Source: Stercorarius parasiticus
Taxonomy: Eukaryota > Chordata > Aves > Charadriiformes > Stercorariidae
DNA length: 64,000 nucleotides
Assembly: GCA_013396915.1 (NCBI GenBank)
Contig: VWZL01000264.1
Location: 62,001-126,000 of the forward strand
Reading direction: 5' to 3'
Every line of letters begins with the position of its first letter. Position 1 is the stretch's first letter. Below, piece by piece: positions 38,901-53,000 of this stretch. Made by a program: the position numbers and the translations under genes. The notes beneath the pieces were generated by a model. The model did not search any database. It saw nothing but the letters and a program-made list of their open reading frames with translations, and had not been told where the DNA came from.

Positions 38901-40600
38901 AAAGAGCCTAGGATTTCAAAACGACATTACAGAAAGGCTGAGAATCCCATTGCCAGGAAAATGCAGCAAGCTTAAACACAATAAACAAATGAGTGCACAC
39001 TACCAGGCTCTCTACAAATTTTGATTTTCCAGATTTATACCCATGATGCACAAGAATAAGAGAACATTTCTACAGATGAGAACGCTGTGATTAAATAGCA
39101 GTAAGAGTTACAAGAATCTTGTGGTTAATTACAACTTTTGGGGGGTTAGAAATATTGGAAGAAAAACTAAGGGAAATGATTCAGGTTTTACATCACAGCA
39201 GCGGTTTTATGAAAACAAACTCTGCTAATATTAATGCAAGTTATTCATGGTAGAAAAAAAGTACACGAGGTCCGATTTTTGTTCCCTTCTCACAGGCAGA
39301 TTTCTACGTATTTTCCTCTTACACAATTTTGTACGTCAAAGGGCAATAAAAACCCCAGAGGTAATCTAATCAAACGCCAGCAGGTTTCAGAAGAACTCCT
39401 CTGCTCTGTCAGTGTAAGAGCACCGCAAAGCCAGAGAGCTTTCAAGAGCTCTTACTGTGTCTGTGCAGCACAAACACCAGCAGCCGTGTCCCAACAAACA
39501 GGGAGAGGGGAAGTCTGGTACAGCGGATCCTGATGTAAGTCGAGGGCCCCTGTTTAAATATATACATTCTAATACCAAAACCGCAAGTAGTGTTAGGAAA
39601 TCTTGTTTCTCTTACTGCTGCTTAAAAAAGAAAAAAAGTGGTTTATATAACGTTTTACTTCATTTCTAAACAAAGATCAGATTTATTTTTGGTTTCAAGA
39701 AAAATATTGTTGTCTTTATATTCACTACTTTTGTTTTACTACCTCAGAACATATATGCACTTAATGCCAATCAGGAAAAAATAATCAGTTTGTAAGTGTC
39801 AAGTGTCATACGTCTATTGCTGCAACAACTATTGTAATGGAAACCAGGCAGCCACGCTTACCCAGTGTTTCTCAATTATCTAACAGACTGGTGTGAAACT
39901 CTCTCCTAATCTTGTATCACAAGGGCAAGCAAATATTGGTGAAAGGGCAAGAGCTGTTCGTGTGCCCCAAAGGCAAAAAACATAAAAGGCCAAGGCATTC
40001 CACAACTGAAAACTGTCCATTGCGAATACACTGAATTGGGAAAGTATTTCCTCTAGGCCCACCTCGGTTAACTTTTCCCTCATTAAATTCTATCCAGAAT
40101 CTGCACTGGAAATACCTGAGGCTCATTCACTCCAACACTTCCTCTCTTACAAGCCCATACTCAACCTGTGCTGGTTACGCTGTGAGCCCATCAAAAGCCT
40201 GGGGCACATAAGGTTTTGAGTCAATCCAATTTACGCTACAGTATTGGGAACGCTGAGCAGTCACTGTAACAGCAAACTCCATTGTTTCAGCGCTTTTTTG
40301 TGGTGAAGGAAGTAAGTGAGAGACATCCGTTTGACTCATTGGCATTTTAGTTAATGGACATGGTAAGGACTGGTGGCTTGGACAGACAGGATTTCAGAAG
40401 AGGATGGAAAAGGACAAAATCTGGAACTGAAAAATACTGATGTTGCCTCTAAACTTCTCCAACATATACAAAATATACTTGGACTAAAGGGAGAAAAGAA
40501 AAAAAAAGGAAAATGCATATTGTATACTAATAGAGAAGTACTTCAGCCTGATCCCTCAACATATAGCCCAATCTCATCAGGCACTATGGCAAACATTGCC

Positions 40601-40689
40601 CTAGGTGACCCTGCTCTGGCAGGGAGGTTGGCCTAGATGATCTCCAGAGGTGCCTTCCAACCCCTACCATTTTGTGATTCTGTGATTCT
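40601..40689 (+). repeat. CR1 LINE 3' tail
   Basis: A short fragment with CTAGGTGACCCTGCTCTGGC, GGAGGTTGGCCTAGATGATC, CCTTCCAACCCCTACCATTT and the terminal direct repeat TGTGATTCTGTGATTCT. This is the diagnostic CR1 end. Confidence 0.9.
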
Positions 40690-40996
40690 TCCAATGTTTC
40701 AACAGCAGAGATAAGCAATTGTACTATTTCCACCCAACATTTTAAAACAAGCACATGAGAAGGCAAGCAGCATGATCAAGGACAAACTTCAGAGGATACG
40801 TGGCCATGGAAGTTCTCCAGCAAAAGCTATGTAAACAGTCAAATAAGAATTGATAATCTCTTTCTTCCCATATGTAACACAAACGGGACAGACTGACTAG
40901 TTCTGTGTTTAGATACACAACCATTTTGTAACGGAAAGGTTGTGACTTGCGGTGCTCTGATGATCTTTTATTTTCTGCTTCTTTCTGTCTAGAAGA

Positions 40997-41057
40997 CCAA
41001 ATGATCTAGATGATCTTTAAGGTCCCTTCCAACTCAAACATTTCTATGATTCTATGA
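40997..41057 (+). repeat. CR1 LINE 3' tail, very short
   Basis: Only the last 60 bases remain: GATGATCTTTAAGGTCCCTT, CCAACTCAAACATTTC and TATGATTCTATGAAA. It has the same orientation as the copy at 40601. Confidence 0.85.
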
Positions 41058-44000
41058 AATCAGTTTAAGCCTTGTAAATATAAAGACCTTTTTGCCACAC
41101 CTTCCATAACTGTTTTTCTTGCCTGCAAACACTGTCCTTGAGAAATCTGATAACCCAAGTCAATTGATCCCCTAATACATACAGTTTATACTAAAACCAG
41201 TTTCATACATTTCTTTCATTTCATACAAGGTTTGTCACTTGTTTCCCCACATGAAAATCGTATCTCCTTTGAGTACAGACTTGATAAGGTCAAGCTTTCT
41301 GAAAACATTCTCTTATTTTGGGCAACTTCAAATAAATTCCAAAGGCTGTTATCGCACCTATTGTTTTGGAGCATATTGCAACAGAAGATCTTTGCTGTAC
41401 TGTATCAGTTTGAAAGTACAGACTGGAGATCAAGTCTTTGTTTTATTTTTAAGCATTACAAATGAAGCAGGTTAAACTTAAAAAAAAAAAAGGAGAGTAC
41501 AGAACATCCAGACTATTCTGTGTAGGTGTGTACCATGGACTGTGCAGTCTCTAGCACAAAGAGAACTAACAAAGAACTAACTACAAAGAAGCATTTACAC
41601 CTAATTTTTATAACCAGATTATGTTTCAAATTTTCATTTGTTAAATGCGCTTCCAACTTGAAAATGTGATTGGAGATACTGATTTTAGGCCAAAAAAAAG
41701 GCAGTTCAGCTAGAAAAGGGAGAAGTAAAAGTGCAAAAGCACAAGTGAGACTTCACACTGAAGACACTCCCTCTGTTTTTTCTGCGTGGAACACAGGCAG
41801 CTGAAAACTGGCATCATGTTGTGTGGTGTTTTAGGTCAAGGAGTTTTACTTTGCATTTTAAGGGAGTAGTAACACACACAAATTACTTCCTTTCAGGTAA
41901 CTTCTTCACTATGCCACCATTTCACCTCACTTGGCAGTCAATGGATAGTTTAGATTTTGCTTCTGTCTCCTAATTAGAACACATCTGACATAAAGTGGGA
42001 ATTTACTCGAAGCTGGGTTTCTAACAGAAGCTGTTTTCTTAACAGAAAAGTTAAGAACTTGTTTTCCCCTGCATTTTCATGGCACAATAGAAGTAAATAA
42101 CTGATGTACAGTGTTTTACAGTCTTCAAAGTCAGATGTAATATTCCTGTTTCTGTAATCCTAATGAATGTGGATGGGGAGTACTGCAGATACACAACTTA
42201 CATTCGTACTTTCTAACTAATGTTTTGATTCTAGTTGCTAGGTGCTTCCCTGAGTCTATTGAGCGTTGTATTTTATCTGTTTTCAACTTACTGTCAGTAT
42301 TAGGAATATATGCGTGGATAACTGATTGTTTAAGTATTAGGGGGCTCATCTCCCCTCTTATGTTATTAACCTTTGCTTATGATAAACATTTCAACAACAT
42401 CCTTTCACAATGTAAGGAAATTAGGACATCAGGTACTTTTTGTTTTGCAAGTAAAGATGAAGGAGTACAGGAAACCATCTCCCTGTGTAGAAGTTTTTTA
42501 GAATTTACCCAGGGACAATGCTTATGACTGTTGGATACAACTGCTTCACCGATTCCTGGAGCGCATGCATTCAAGTTAGACTCCGATCAAGTCATGGTAT
42601 TAGGGCTGGACAACTGATAATGATGTTTTACTCAACGAGGCTAAAAGTGCATTAATTCCATTACCCTACCTGCATAGATTAAACATTAACACTTATTTCC
42701 TGGCCTCAAATCTGGCATGTTACCAAACATCTGTACAGCATGACCTCAGAAGAATTGTATGTACTTTTGTGATGATGCATTAGAAATAGTCAAAAGTAAA
42801 ATGGCATTTCCCAATACAAAATAAAATAGTAACAGGAATCTATTATGACATACAAACAACAGTTAGGAGAAGGTAAACATGGAATCATTCTTTTTTAAAT
42901 AGGATTCAGCTAATAGATTTGTCTGACCAAAGCTTAGTAACATGAGCAGAGGAAAGCCGGTCATTAAAAGCTACTTCCTTCATTTATAAATTTCCTGAAA
43001 TCTAGCAGCATCACCTTGTAATAACCTTCTTGTGAAAGGAGCAACTCAAACAGTAAAATGTTAAAGTGCATGAACACGGGCCCAGTCTGGCAGCCAAACA
43101 TGCAGCGTAATGACAGAGATCATCATAATCCCTCTTAATGCTCTATTGAGAGAGTCCAGTGATATTAACCTCTATTGAAATCCAGGCACAACTATGACTA
43201 CAACAGCTTCCTCCTTTTACTGTAGTTACCCTGACAGATTATATACTTCTGTTTAAATGTCTTCCCAATGGAAACTATTCTGTAATTTAACAGACTAAAG
43301 TTCTAAATACAATTCTGTATTATTAAAAAAAAGCCCAAACCTGTCTCTTCAGCTTTCATTTTGACAAGAAACCCTGTCACCAATTTTATATTTACCTTTA
43401 TTGCTTTTCAAAAACTCCAGCATCTCTCATCAGTGGCATTAGGTTGCCTTCTTCTCAGATGCTGGTCATAATTTAGGTAGTGAAATTAATTACATACTTT
43501 AAAGGAAAAAAGGAGGGGGGGGATGTCAGGCGGAAAGAAGTAAATGTTCCCCCCCAGTGTACTGTGTTAGCAGTCTTTTGCCTACCAAAAAGCATCCTGG
43601 GGGCTGGGGAGGGATTTTTGCAAAGTTCTTATGGGTTTTTCAAAATTCTATGGGGACAATCAACAAGAGGAGCACCAGAATTGGGAAATACACTTTCCCT
43701 TTTCTCTTAGGAGCTCACACCCAAATGCAAATTCCACCCTTTTTTGTGACTAAACAAAAAGAATTAGCCTTTCTTATTTGCAAATTGAAGAAACTCTCTC
43801 CTTGCAGATGTTCCAAAATACAGATGACTTGGTATGCACTTAAAAAATACAAGTTTAAGAAAACTGTTCCCACCCCAAGTCATTTGAGGTAGTAGCCCCT
43901 GAGATTTCAAGCATGAGTCATCTCTGGTTTTCATTGTGTAACTAGTTAAGCTGCAGAGGGAAATGGTTTGAGAGTCAATAAAAATTAGGAGCATTAGGAG

Positions 44001-47000
44001 CGAGAATATTTTCATCTTTTTTACAATCACAGTATTTTCCAGGGAAAAAGCAATGACATCTTTTGTATGTTTAAGGAATTCAATTTTATTGTAGTCTTAA
44101 TGCAAAATTTAGCCCAGTCTATTGCTTGGTTTATTATCAACCTATTCTATCGCTTTCTAGCCAAACATACCTAAATTCATTTCTAGATCCCCATCATCTC
44201 TAGATCCATATCTGGAATTCCCAGATGAATATTTACCCAAGACAGGACTTCAAACTGCAACTTTTTGCTCACTTACTTTTTGCGAGTAAACTTGCTTTCT
44301 GCTACTTTCACGTGATTTATGATAGACTGAGAGATCTTTAGGGTACATTTCTTTTAATAACATTATTTGGCAACTCAAGTATTAATTTTCATAAGGAAGA
44401 TCTGGAGGTATAGACCGGGGATGAGTTGTACGTGGACAATAAAACTTAACACAGCATATACCAATTTAGTCAGAGAAGTTGGGGATTTTACCCATTAGAA
44501 AGGGACACAATACTGGTGATGGCATTTTCTCCCAGGGAAGGCAATCTTACTGACTTACTACATCGTAACAGTTCTTTGATTTTAGCTGCACTTCAACGAG
44601 GAAGTGAGACAATGAAGCAAATTACAGTACATTGTCTCCTACAAGGCAAAGTGCAGACTCAAGTTAGATTTAACAGCTCTAAACACTATTTTGTTCAATC
44701 TTCTGAGCAATGTAGCACCACCAAAACAGGAAAACAATGCAGAAATAGTCCAAACATAAATTTTCATAGTAAGACAGGAGAACAAGGTGGAAACTAGCAG
44801 AATTCTTAGAGAAAAGAAGCTTAAAAAAAAAAAAGACCTCTGAGGCAGTTTTAAACAGCAAGGTTTTGAACTTTACTGTCCCCCCAATACATGTGCACGC
44901 ACATTTACCACACTCCTTATTTTACAGACAACAGCATGCTTGTTTAAGGTGTACAGTTTCAGAGGCGGGCAGCTTTTGATGTTCTTAGTCCAAAATATCC
45001 AAGTAGCTTTTGCCAAACAGCAGAGGACACACTTAGAAGACTGGGTCGCAAAATCAGGTGCTCAAAGCCTGAGCTGGAAGCAGAGGCAGCACAGAGCGAA
45101 CCACCTGTGACCAAAGAGATGGGCAACTATTTCCATTATCCCATGATTGTGCCTGTGCTAATATGTCCTACCTCTCAGCAGAACGCAGTAGCACAGGACA
45201 GCTGGGCACTGGCACAGCCACAGAGCTTCCTCAAAGGAATTTGTTCAAGCCCTGCACGCTTAGAAGATATAAAAAAGGCATGTGACTATTTGCAGCAAAC
45301 CACACAGCTAAAACTCAAGCAGCTTGATGGCATGACTTGATATTTAGGTAACTAGATCACCTTTACGATGAACAAAGCAGGAAGAAGTAACAGGAGTAAG
45401 TAGCCACAGTAGTAAGAAATTGTTTGTGCAGCACTAGACTAAACAGAGTGAAGTGGTCTTAGACTTAAATTCTGCAGGAAGCATGAAGAGGAAACTGACG
45501 CCGTTGACCATTCTTTCAACTTATTTTTAGGAACTTTTTTGCTCTGAAAAGGGGACAGAAAAATCCTTGGTATGACACTGTATCATAATAGCAATTTATG
45601 TCAGTAATAGAAAAGATAAATTTTAACTTGTTAACAAATGCAGTGATGCTGAAAAAGCTAACGCTGTCAGAAAATGCTTCCATGTGCAACTTAAAAATAC
45701 ACAGTCCCCACTCCAAGTCTATCAGTCAATACCATTTGTACAACTGCAAAGTGCTACCTGCTACTTGAAAACACGGAACAGGCTGGTCGGGTACTTTCCT
45801 TTAGGTTAGGTGACACTCCTAAAAACTCATTACTTTATCATTCTCAGTTTTCATCTAAATTCTATGTACTGAGAGACTTCAGATGTTTGAATGATGTAAC
45901 ATGCTGCCAACCACTGTGCCTGACAAAAACCTTTAAAATTTACTCTTGGTTGAAAGCAGCATTATGACATCAGGCTGCTTTTAATAGCCTTAGCTTTAAA
46001 GCTTCAGCAATCCACTATTCAAAGCTTACCCTTCTTAAAGATAAATCTACTTAATGCTATCCAAGTTATGGAAATATTTTTCATTTTCAGGTTTTTAAGG
46101 AAAGGTAAACTTATAAACTAAGAGGTAATATGTAACAAATGTATTAAACTGTTTTGTCTGAGGAACACCAATGAATTACCTTAGAGAAACAACCAACAGA
46201 AACCTTATCCACAGTGGCCTTTCAGATGGGATCGCACCCCCCCCTTTACATTTGCATCTAATGTCTGGGCACAGACCACCATTCAAAAAGACAGGAAAAC
46301 AAGTGTTCAAGCAGTTGGTGTGGTCCTAAAATCTCATACTTTAAGTATAAAGTAGTATTAGCATACACACAAGCTATGTTTATATCTTATTTTCATGCAC
46401 ACATTCCAGAAGTTATGATCCAACCACAGTGAAAGTGACCTGCATATTCAGGTAACACAGAGAAGGTGTCCCCAAAGCCCTGCTCCTCCTCCAGGAACCC
46501 TTCTGCCTCCTCTGAGCGCCACTGCAGCTATCTCCTTGCTGCAGATCAGACTGACTTGGTCCAGGTTCTGGGTGTAGGTTACACCTGAACAACTGCAGTA
46601 TTTTTACACTAGGGAATGCGGGGGGAGAAGGACTACAAGGCTGGTCACCATCTGCTCTTTTTCATTAGGTAATATGATCTGGAAAGAGTCTTACATTTGT
46701 TTCTGACCATTCTGCATATGTGATTATCATTCATCAAACCATCTTTGCGCATTCAAATAACCTGAACTTGGCTCAAGGCTAGAACAAGTTTTTATCACCA
46801 GTGACGTTCAACTAAAATTGCCAGTTTAGCATGCTCTCTTTTTTCAGTCCAGTTTTATGGAACTGTAATGTAGACTGCATAGGCATTACTGTTTAAAGGC
46901 ATGCAAGAAAAATATGCCTGAAAGACCAAGTTTCAGTAAAATACTGAAATACTTATACAGCTTCTCTCATATGACCTTGAACAGCACGGATAATGCAAAT

Positions 47001-50000
47001 GAAGCCAGACTGAGCACTGACAAGCCCAGAATGGCAAACAGTAGCCCACTCATACAAGCAGGATGCTCTCTATGGTTTCCTGAGCCATAATCTTGCTCCG
47101 ATCCCTGCTCCACCTCCCGCTTTCTCACCCTGCTTTTTATTGAAGAACAGCAAGCTTAGTTTCACCTTCCAGTTGTTCCTCTTCCCTGTGATGATACATT
47201 TCATAATGAAAGCACTTTTGACCGAGTTATTTGAACAGAGGAGCTCATAAAAACGCAAAACTATTTGCATGCTTATGAAATAAACACAGAATCTATTTTC
47301 ATAATGAAAATTAAACATGTCTATCTAACCAAGGCACAAAACCAAGGCTATCTTAAATTCATTACTCAATTATACTGTGTAAATACACAGTATGAATCGG
47401 CTGTACATATAGCTGTCTTCATGGAAATTAATGTGCAAAATGACAAACTAATGGGCTACAATGGGCAGAAAGAAAGAAACTCCTCCATCCTCACTTCCTA
47501 CTTCTGTGTCTGGTACAAAAAAGCCACAGGCACCACAAACCAGGATCTCTTGCTTCTTTTTAATTTTTTCCTTTCTATCACTGTATCACTTTGCTGTTAT
47601 TTGACATTACCACTAGCTGCAGATTTACTGTCTCAACTCTTCTGTGTAACATTCAAAGCTACCGAAAATACTGTTGTGAAACTACACCTTGCCTATATAT
47701 AGTATTGTGATTCTTCCAGTATGCATGCTTTCATTGTGCAAAAAAAACCAAAAAACAAAAACAAAAACCAGAACCAAAACAAAAAGTGCCATACTAACAA
47801 CAGAAAAGAGGTTAGACACATTAGTACTTAAAACGACTTGAGCAAATTACTTTATTGAATTGAAATAAACATGACCTCAGTGTAATGGAGACTCCAAGAG
47901 AGAAGCAAAACCAGCACAAGCAGCCTGCTGGCTCTCTATCAGTCTTCAAGTTGAAGTTCACGGCAGCTAACTCAATCCAAGCCTGGACTGCAGTGATCCC
48001 ACTTTGACTCTTCCCTTGGGCTGCAAATTTTGCAGGCAGCCAATTATACATAACCTTTAAATCGAGCCAGTTGCCTGACACGGCTCCCTGTTCAGCAGAC
48101 AAGCATCAGTGCGAGGGAGGAAGTGGTAACCTTGGGGTTTAGTTCAGCTACATGGAGTTACTTGCACCTTTACACTGCAGCTTTGCAGTAACTTTAAACA
48201 AGCATAAACCAGAGCTACAAGCGTAAAATGGAGCTACTGCTGAAAGAAGTAGCCTCCACCCATTTTTTTGGTGTCACAGTCTGTCCCCTCCCTCTTGCCA
48301 GCAGCCAGCGTGAGTGAGCGCTGGCTGCAGCTTTTGCCAGCTGAGTGTGTTCGTGGAAGTGTAGTATTAGGGAAAAAAAACCCACCCAAGCAAGCAGAAG
48401 CTGTAGCATGGTAACTAACCTAGTTTTATCTTTACTGAAAGCCAAAAGAAAACACCCAAATCCCATTCCCAAACACTGAAATACCTTATTAAAATTTTAT
48501 TACAGATTAAATTTATATATTCCAAAATACTTTAATATGCATAACTTGATATTTATTGAAGGTCAGGAGTTAGTAATCTTCCTAATCCAAAGTGGCTGTA
48601 CGGTACAGGAAACAGCAGCTGACCACTGAGTTGAGAGTTGAAGCTATGAAAGGAATGCCCTCATTCATAAATTTTTGGGTTTTTGCTCTGAGACAACATT
48701 CAGTGTGCAGTGATATGCAGTTTCCAGCTCCTCAGACTTAACTAGCATATTTGACATAGTGACGTTTCATGGGCTGCTCAGCTCCTGTAGCTTCCAAGAC
48801 AAACTATTTGTTGAGAATGACTCACTGTGTATTCTGCTTATCACCTACTTCAGGTAAACTGAACATAATAAGATCTTTTAAAAAATTATTGCATGTATAA
48901 CTACTAGAGAGGAAACAACAAAGTACCTGACAGACTGCTGAGGCAATGTGAAGTGTTTCAGTAAGTCTGACCAGTTAAATCAATTTGCTCTTTTTTTTTC
49001 CCAGCAAGATACTTGCATCCTCTTACCAGCAAGTATCACCATACGAGCTCCTTGTAATCTTAGCACTACCTTCACTCAGCCCTACAAACTCAACAGGACG
49101 CTGATGGCAGCACCCGTTTAAATGTGGACAGTTTAAACGTGGAAAGCTGCGTGGCAGCTCTACGTGCCACCCGCCATAAATAAGTGCAGAATTGTGAATT
49201 GCAACACTGTGTGAAGTTAGATCAAATGTTTTGTAGAACTTGCTCATCTGTAGCCTCACTTGACAGACAGCGAGCGCTCCTCGTATTTCACTGAGTGTGA
49301 GACACTCAGGTGCAGAGCATTAGATGAATACTCATTATTTCCTCTGAATACTCATTAATGTTTCTCTAAACACTACTTTCTTAGTAGACTTTTTGGTTCA
49401 AGCTGTATGGGTGGCTCTCAGTGTACAGAGCTGCACATAATAAAATTTACAAAACAACTTATTTAAAATACTGTATCAAACTTGTAGCCAGATGAGCAAT
49501 TATTACAAGAACACAAAAATAAATGATCTTTTATCAGGGGAAAATTCTTATATTTTAGCAAGTACTGTTGTGTATGAAGCTTGCTATTGACCTGATTAAG
49601 CAGGGTGTAGAATGAGCACTGAGGAATAGTAAGAAAAATGCACTAGCAGACTGTTAAAGAAAACCAGATGCAAGTGTTAAGTCTGTTTTTACTGTGATAC
49701 ATGAAGATTTTCTGACAGCCATGAAAGAAGTGCCTTAGGGCACACGTGTGCTCTGCAGAAACAGTTTATTTGTTTTATATTTCTTTTCCAGGAAACTGAA
49801 TTGGAAATGTAAACCAAACACATTTATAACAACTACCCACACTGAACAGAATTCCTCTTTGCGGTATCACATACTTAATATTATAACGTATTCAGTTCCT
49901 CTCTATGCTAATATTTTTCTATTCCCATGAGTGGGATTTGTGCAAACAAGGCCCTTAAAAAGACTTAAGGGTCACTTACCAAGGAGGACAGTTATTCCAT

Positions 50001-53000
50001 TATTTTATGGGCTCCTCTGCATTTCTGAAATGGAGATGAGTAGAAGGCGTACAAGGGACGTACCAGTTACAGAAGTGGGAAGGGTCTGATGGGCAGAGGT
50101 ATGGCTAAAGATACAACTATTTGGGAACGGGAAGAAACATGTTAAGAAATAAGCAGCAGCACACGCATGCTTGACATTTGTTTTGAGTTGCGTTGTTTAA
50201 GGGTCAAAAATTTCTGTGTGGAAACGGAGGCGTTTTGGAGTGCTCGGTCCCTGATAAGCCCAACTGCAGTGGCCAGAGAGGGAAAGCCCCTGCCTGGTAC
50301 ACAAAGGGGCATCGCTGCTCACAGAGGATACCCTCATAGACTGCCAGGGAAGAACAACACCCAGTAAGAATCTTAACTAAAGGGACTGTTACTACTCAAG
50401 TTACTTTTGTAAAGTTACACAGCAAACACACAAACAAGCAGTTTCATAAACTAGACATCTAACTGTAGTAACTACAGTTGAAACTGCCTAACTGCACATA
50501 CAGAGGAAAACCTCGGCTAAGAGGTGGTTCAGAATGCACGGCTTGTGGCTCATAGTGTGTAGAACAGTGGTTTAGAAAAAAAACAGTAACCATCCTTTAC
50601 TGCTACATGAATCTTCTGTCATGTCTGCTACAATGTAAGTCAGATTCATTAAGCATTATTTAAATTTAAAATGCTACACAGTTGGGCTAACCACCTAGCT
50701 AAGTAAAACAAGGATTAGAGTACACTGTACTAATACTATTTTCACTTTAAAATGGGCTGCACAGTATCATGAAATAGCTAAAAAAACCCAAACAGGCCTG
50801 CTGTACAGATCTAACAAGTAATTTGCAAAACACAATCACTAGCTAGACCTTAATAAAGATTTTTTACTTGTTAGCCATGCTTATCCTAGAACAAAAGCAG
50901 AATGAGGTAAGCTAAACAAGTAATTAACAGGTATTTTAAAAATAAATTATAATTTACGTATATAATATAAATATAATATGCTTATATTTGTTATAAATTT
51001 AAAAAATTCTTTAAAGAAATCCTCTGAACACAAGCATTTCTGTAACTGTCTTGATTTTAATCACTTACAATCTTATTTTCTACCAGCTAAAACAGAATAA
51101 CACATCAGAGTTATTAAAGTAATAATTTAAAAGTCTCTTTAATTAGTACAAATTTTAATAGTACCAGTACTGGAATGTAATGTTCTATTTTAAGTCTGTC
51201 CTTGTCATGTCAGCTTGTTTCTAATTTCACAGGCTTTCAAGCATACCTAGATTTTCTTTAAATTGGTATATACATTAATATTCTGACTGCCATTATACAC
51301 CTATGCTATAAATCATTCCCAGTTACCACTGTGTGGAAATACAGGCATTTTCCCCTGCACAAGAACAGAAATCATGAGAGGAGCTGCGGCACCATCACAG
51401 AGTTTAAGGTACAACAGATGTGCATGCAAGTATTCTGCTCTAACACTTAACAGCTGCTATTGACAGACCAATGAATTTATAATAAGAATTAAAAAAAAAA
51501 GAAATATAAATCTATTGCCTAATAGGTAAGTTAAAACTATGCCTTTTAGGAAAAGATGCTCAGCTGATGAAGCAGTAACATACTCTAGGGATCAACAGTC
51601 ACATCAATATACATTGAAGGAAATCCTAGTTCATTAGTTTTGTCCTTACTGAACAACAGTGTATTCAAGTAGAATAGATATAAAAGTCTTGGATTTAAAG
51701 TGATAACCGAGGATCCACCTTGGATCGCTTTAAATCTGAGATTCTTAAATCTGTGATAATTGGTGGATCACTTCATCTCTACCTTGGAGATAAAGATATC
51801 TCACCTTGAAGCTCAGTGAACTCCCGCTGCAGAATATACATCGATTTGTCATTAACTGTACTACAAAAAACATGCAAAATTTAAATACAGGAAAAAAAAA
51901 AGCAAGCTATTTTCTCAACCTCTAGGATTCCTTACAAAACACTTTACTGAGGTGAAAAGTACTCTTTGATTTCAATAGAAAGTCCAAGTGCTTAGCTCTA
52001 TCCAAAGCAAAGAAAGACAGAAACAATTCCTCATGTCCTTCACATTACACAGCTATTAATCCAAAAGCAAAGCAAATAGAACGTATGCTGACTTTTTGAT
52101 ACGGTAGCCTTACCTCTAGCCTCACTTCTGTCACAAGCAACTCACATACACAAACTTTAAGAACCGTCATCCACTGTACGAATTCACATTCTGGCAACAC
52201 ACTGGCTAAAGGAAGACATTTCCCACCCCTCCCAGCCCCATCCCCACAATCACCTTTCCTTACTTGTTCTGCTCCTCCATTTCTCAGGACTGCCTGTCCT
52301 GTTTATTTCCTCCCTGAAAAATGGTTCAATGCGCCTTCCGAGTTTCTACTATATTTGGGATCATCTTAAAATGTAAAATAACTCTACAGCCAACTGTACC
52401 AATATGCCTCGCTCACACACACTCCTCACACCTAAACCTCTGCAGAAGATCAAGTTCAAGCGAGCACCAAGTTTAGTCGTGACTCAAAAGGTATTACGCG
52501 CTACAGCAGCACAAGTCAAAAGCAGCACAGTAGCCTGAATAGTAGAAAGGCTTCCAATCTAGGGCAACAACAACCGCATAAAGAATTTCCACCCCTACCA
52601 CTCATTCCTAACCTCTGTATCATGCACTCGGTCAAGTAAATAATGTTAGGCACATCTGGCATATGATTAAAGCCACATCTTGATTACAAGAACACTTTAT
52701 ATGAAGTATTCAGTAGGAACTGATAGCCCTACGAAGGAGTGGGGCAGGGAAAGCAGATCTACTGTAGTTTATTTAAGTTTTGTCCAATTATTTTTGTTGA
52801 TCTCAGCCAAGCGGCTCAATGTGGATCACCTACTGCAGAAAAGAAAACTGAAACCACATCTCCCAACAATTCTGGCAACTGGCCAGAAGCCTTCCTCTTT
52901 GCAAGCACAAGCCTTATTCCATACAGCGTCTTTTAGTTCACATTTGTACAAAACAAGTGAAGGCTTCTCACAGTTCCAGCATATCTGGGATTAAGGCAAA

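Noticed and set aside
47265..47702. 145-codon plus-strand frame, the longest frame in the 5' intron
   Set aside because: AT-rich composition, no domain, no splice context, and random-looking hydrophobic runs. Probably chance.
51062..51110. Possible 18-nt microexon with TTCTGTTTTAG acceptor and GTAAGTG donor on the minus strand
   Set aside because: Too short and unsupported; signals of this quality recur by chance in AT-rich intron DNA.
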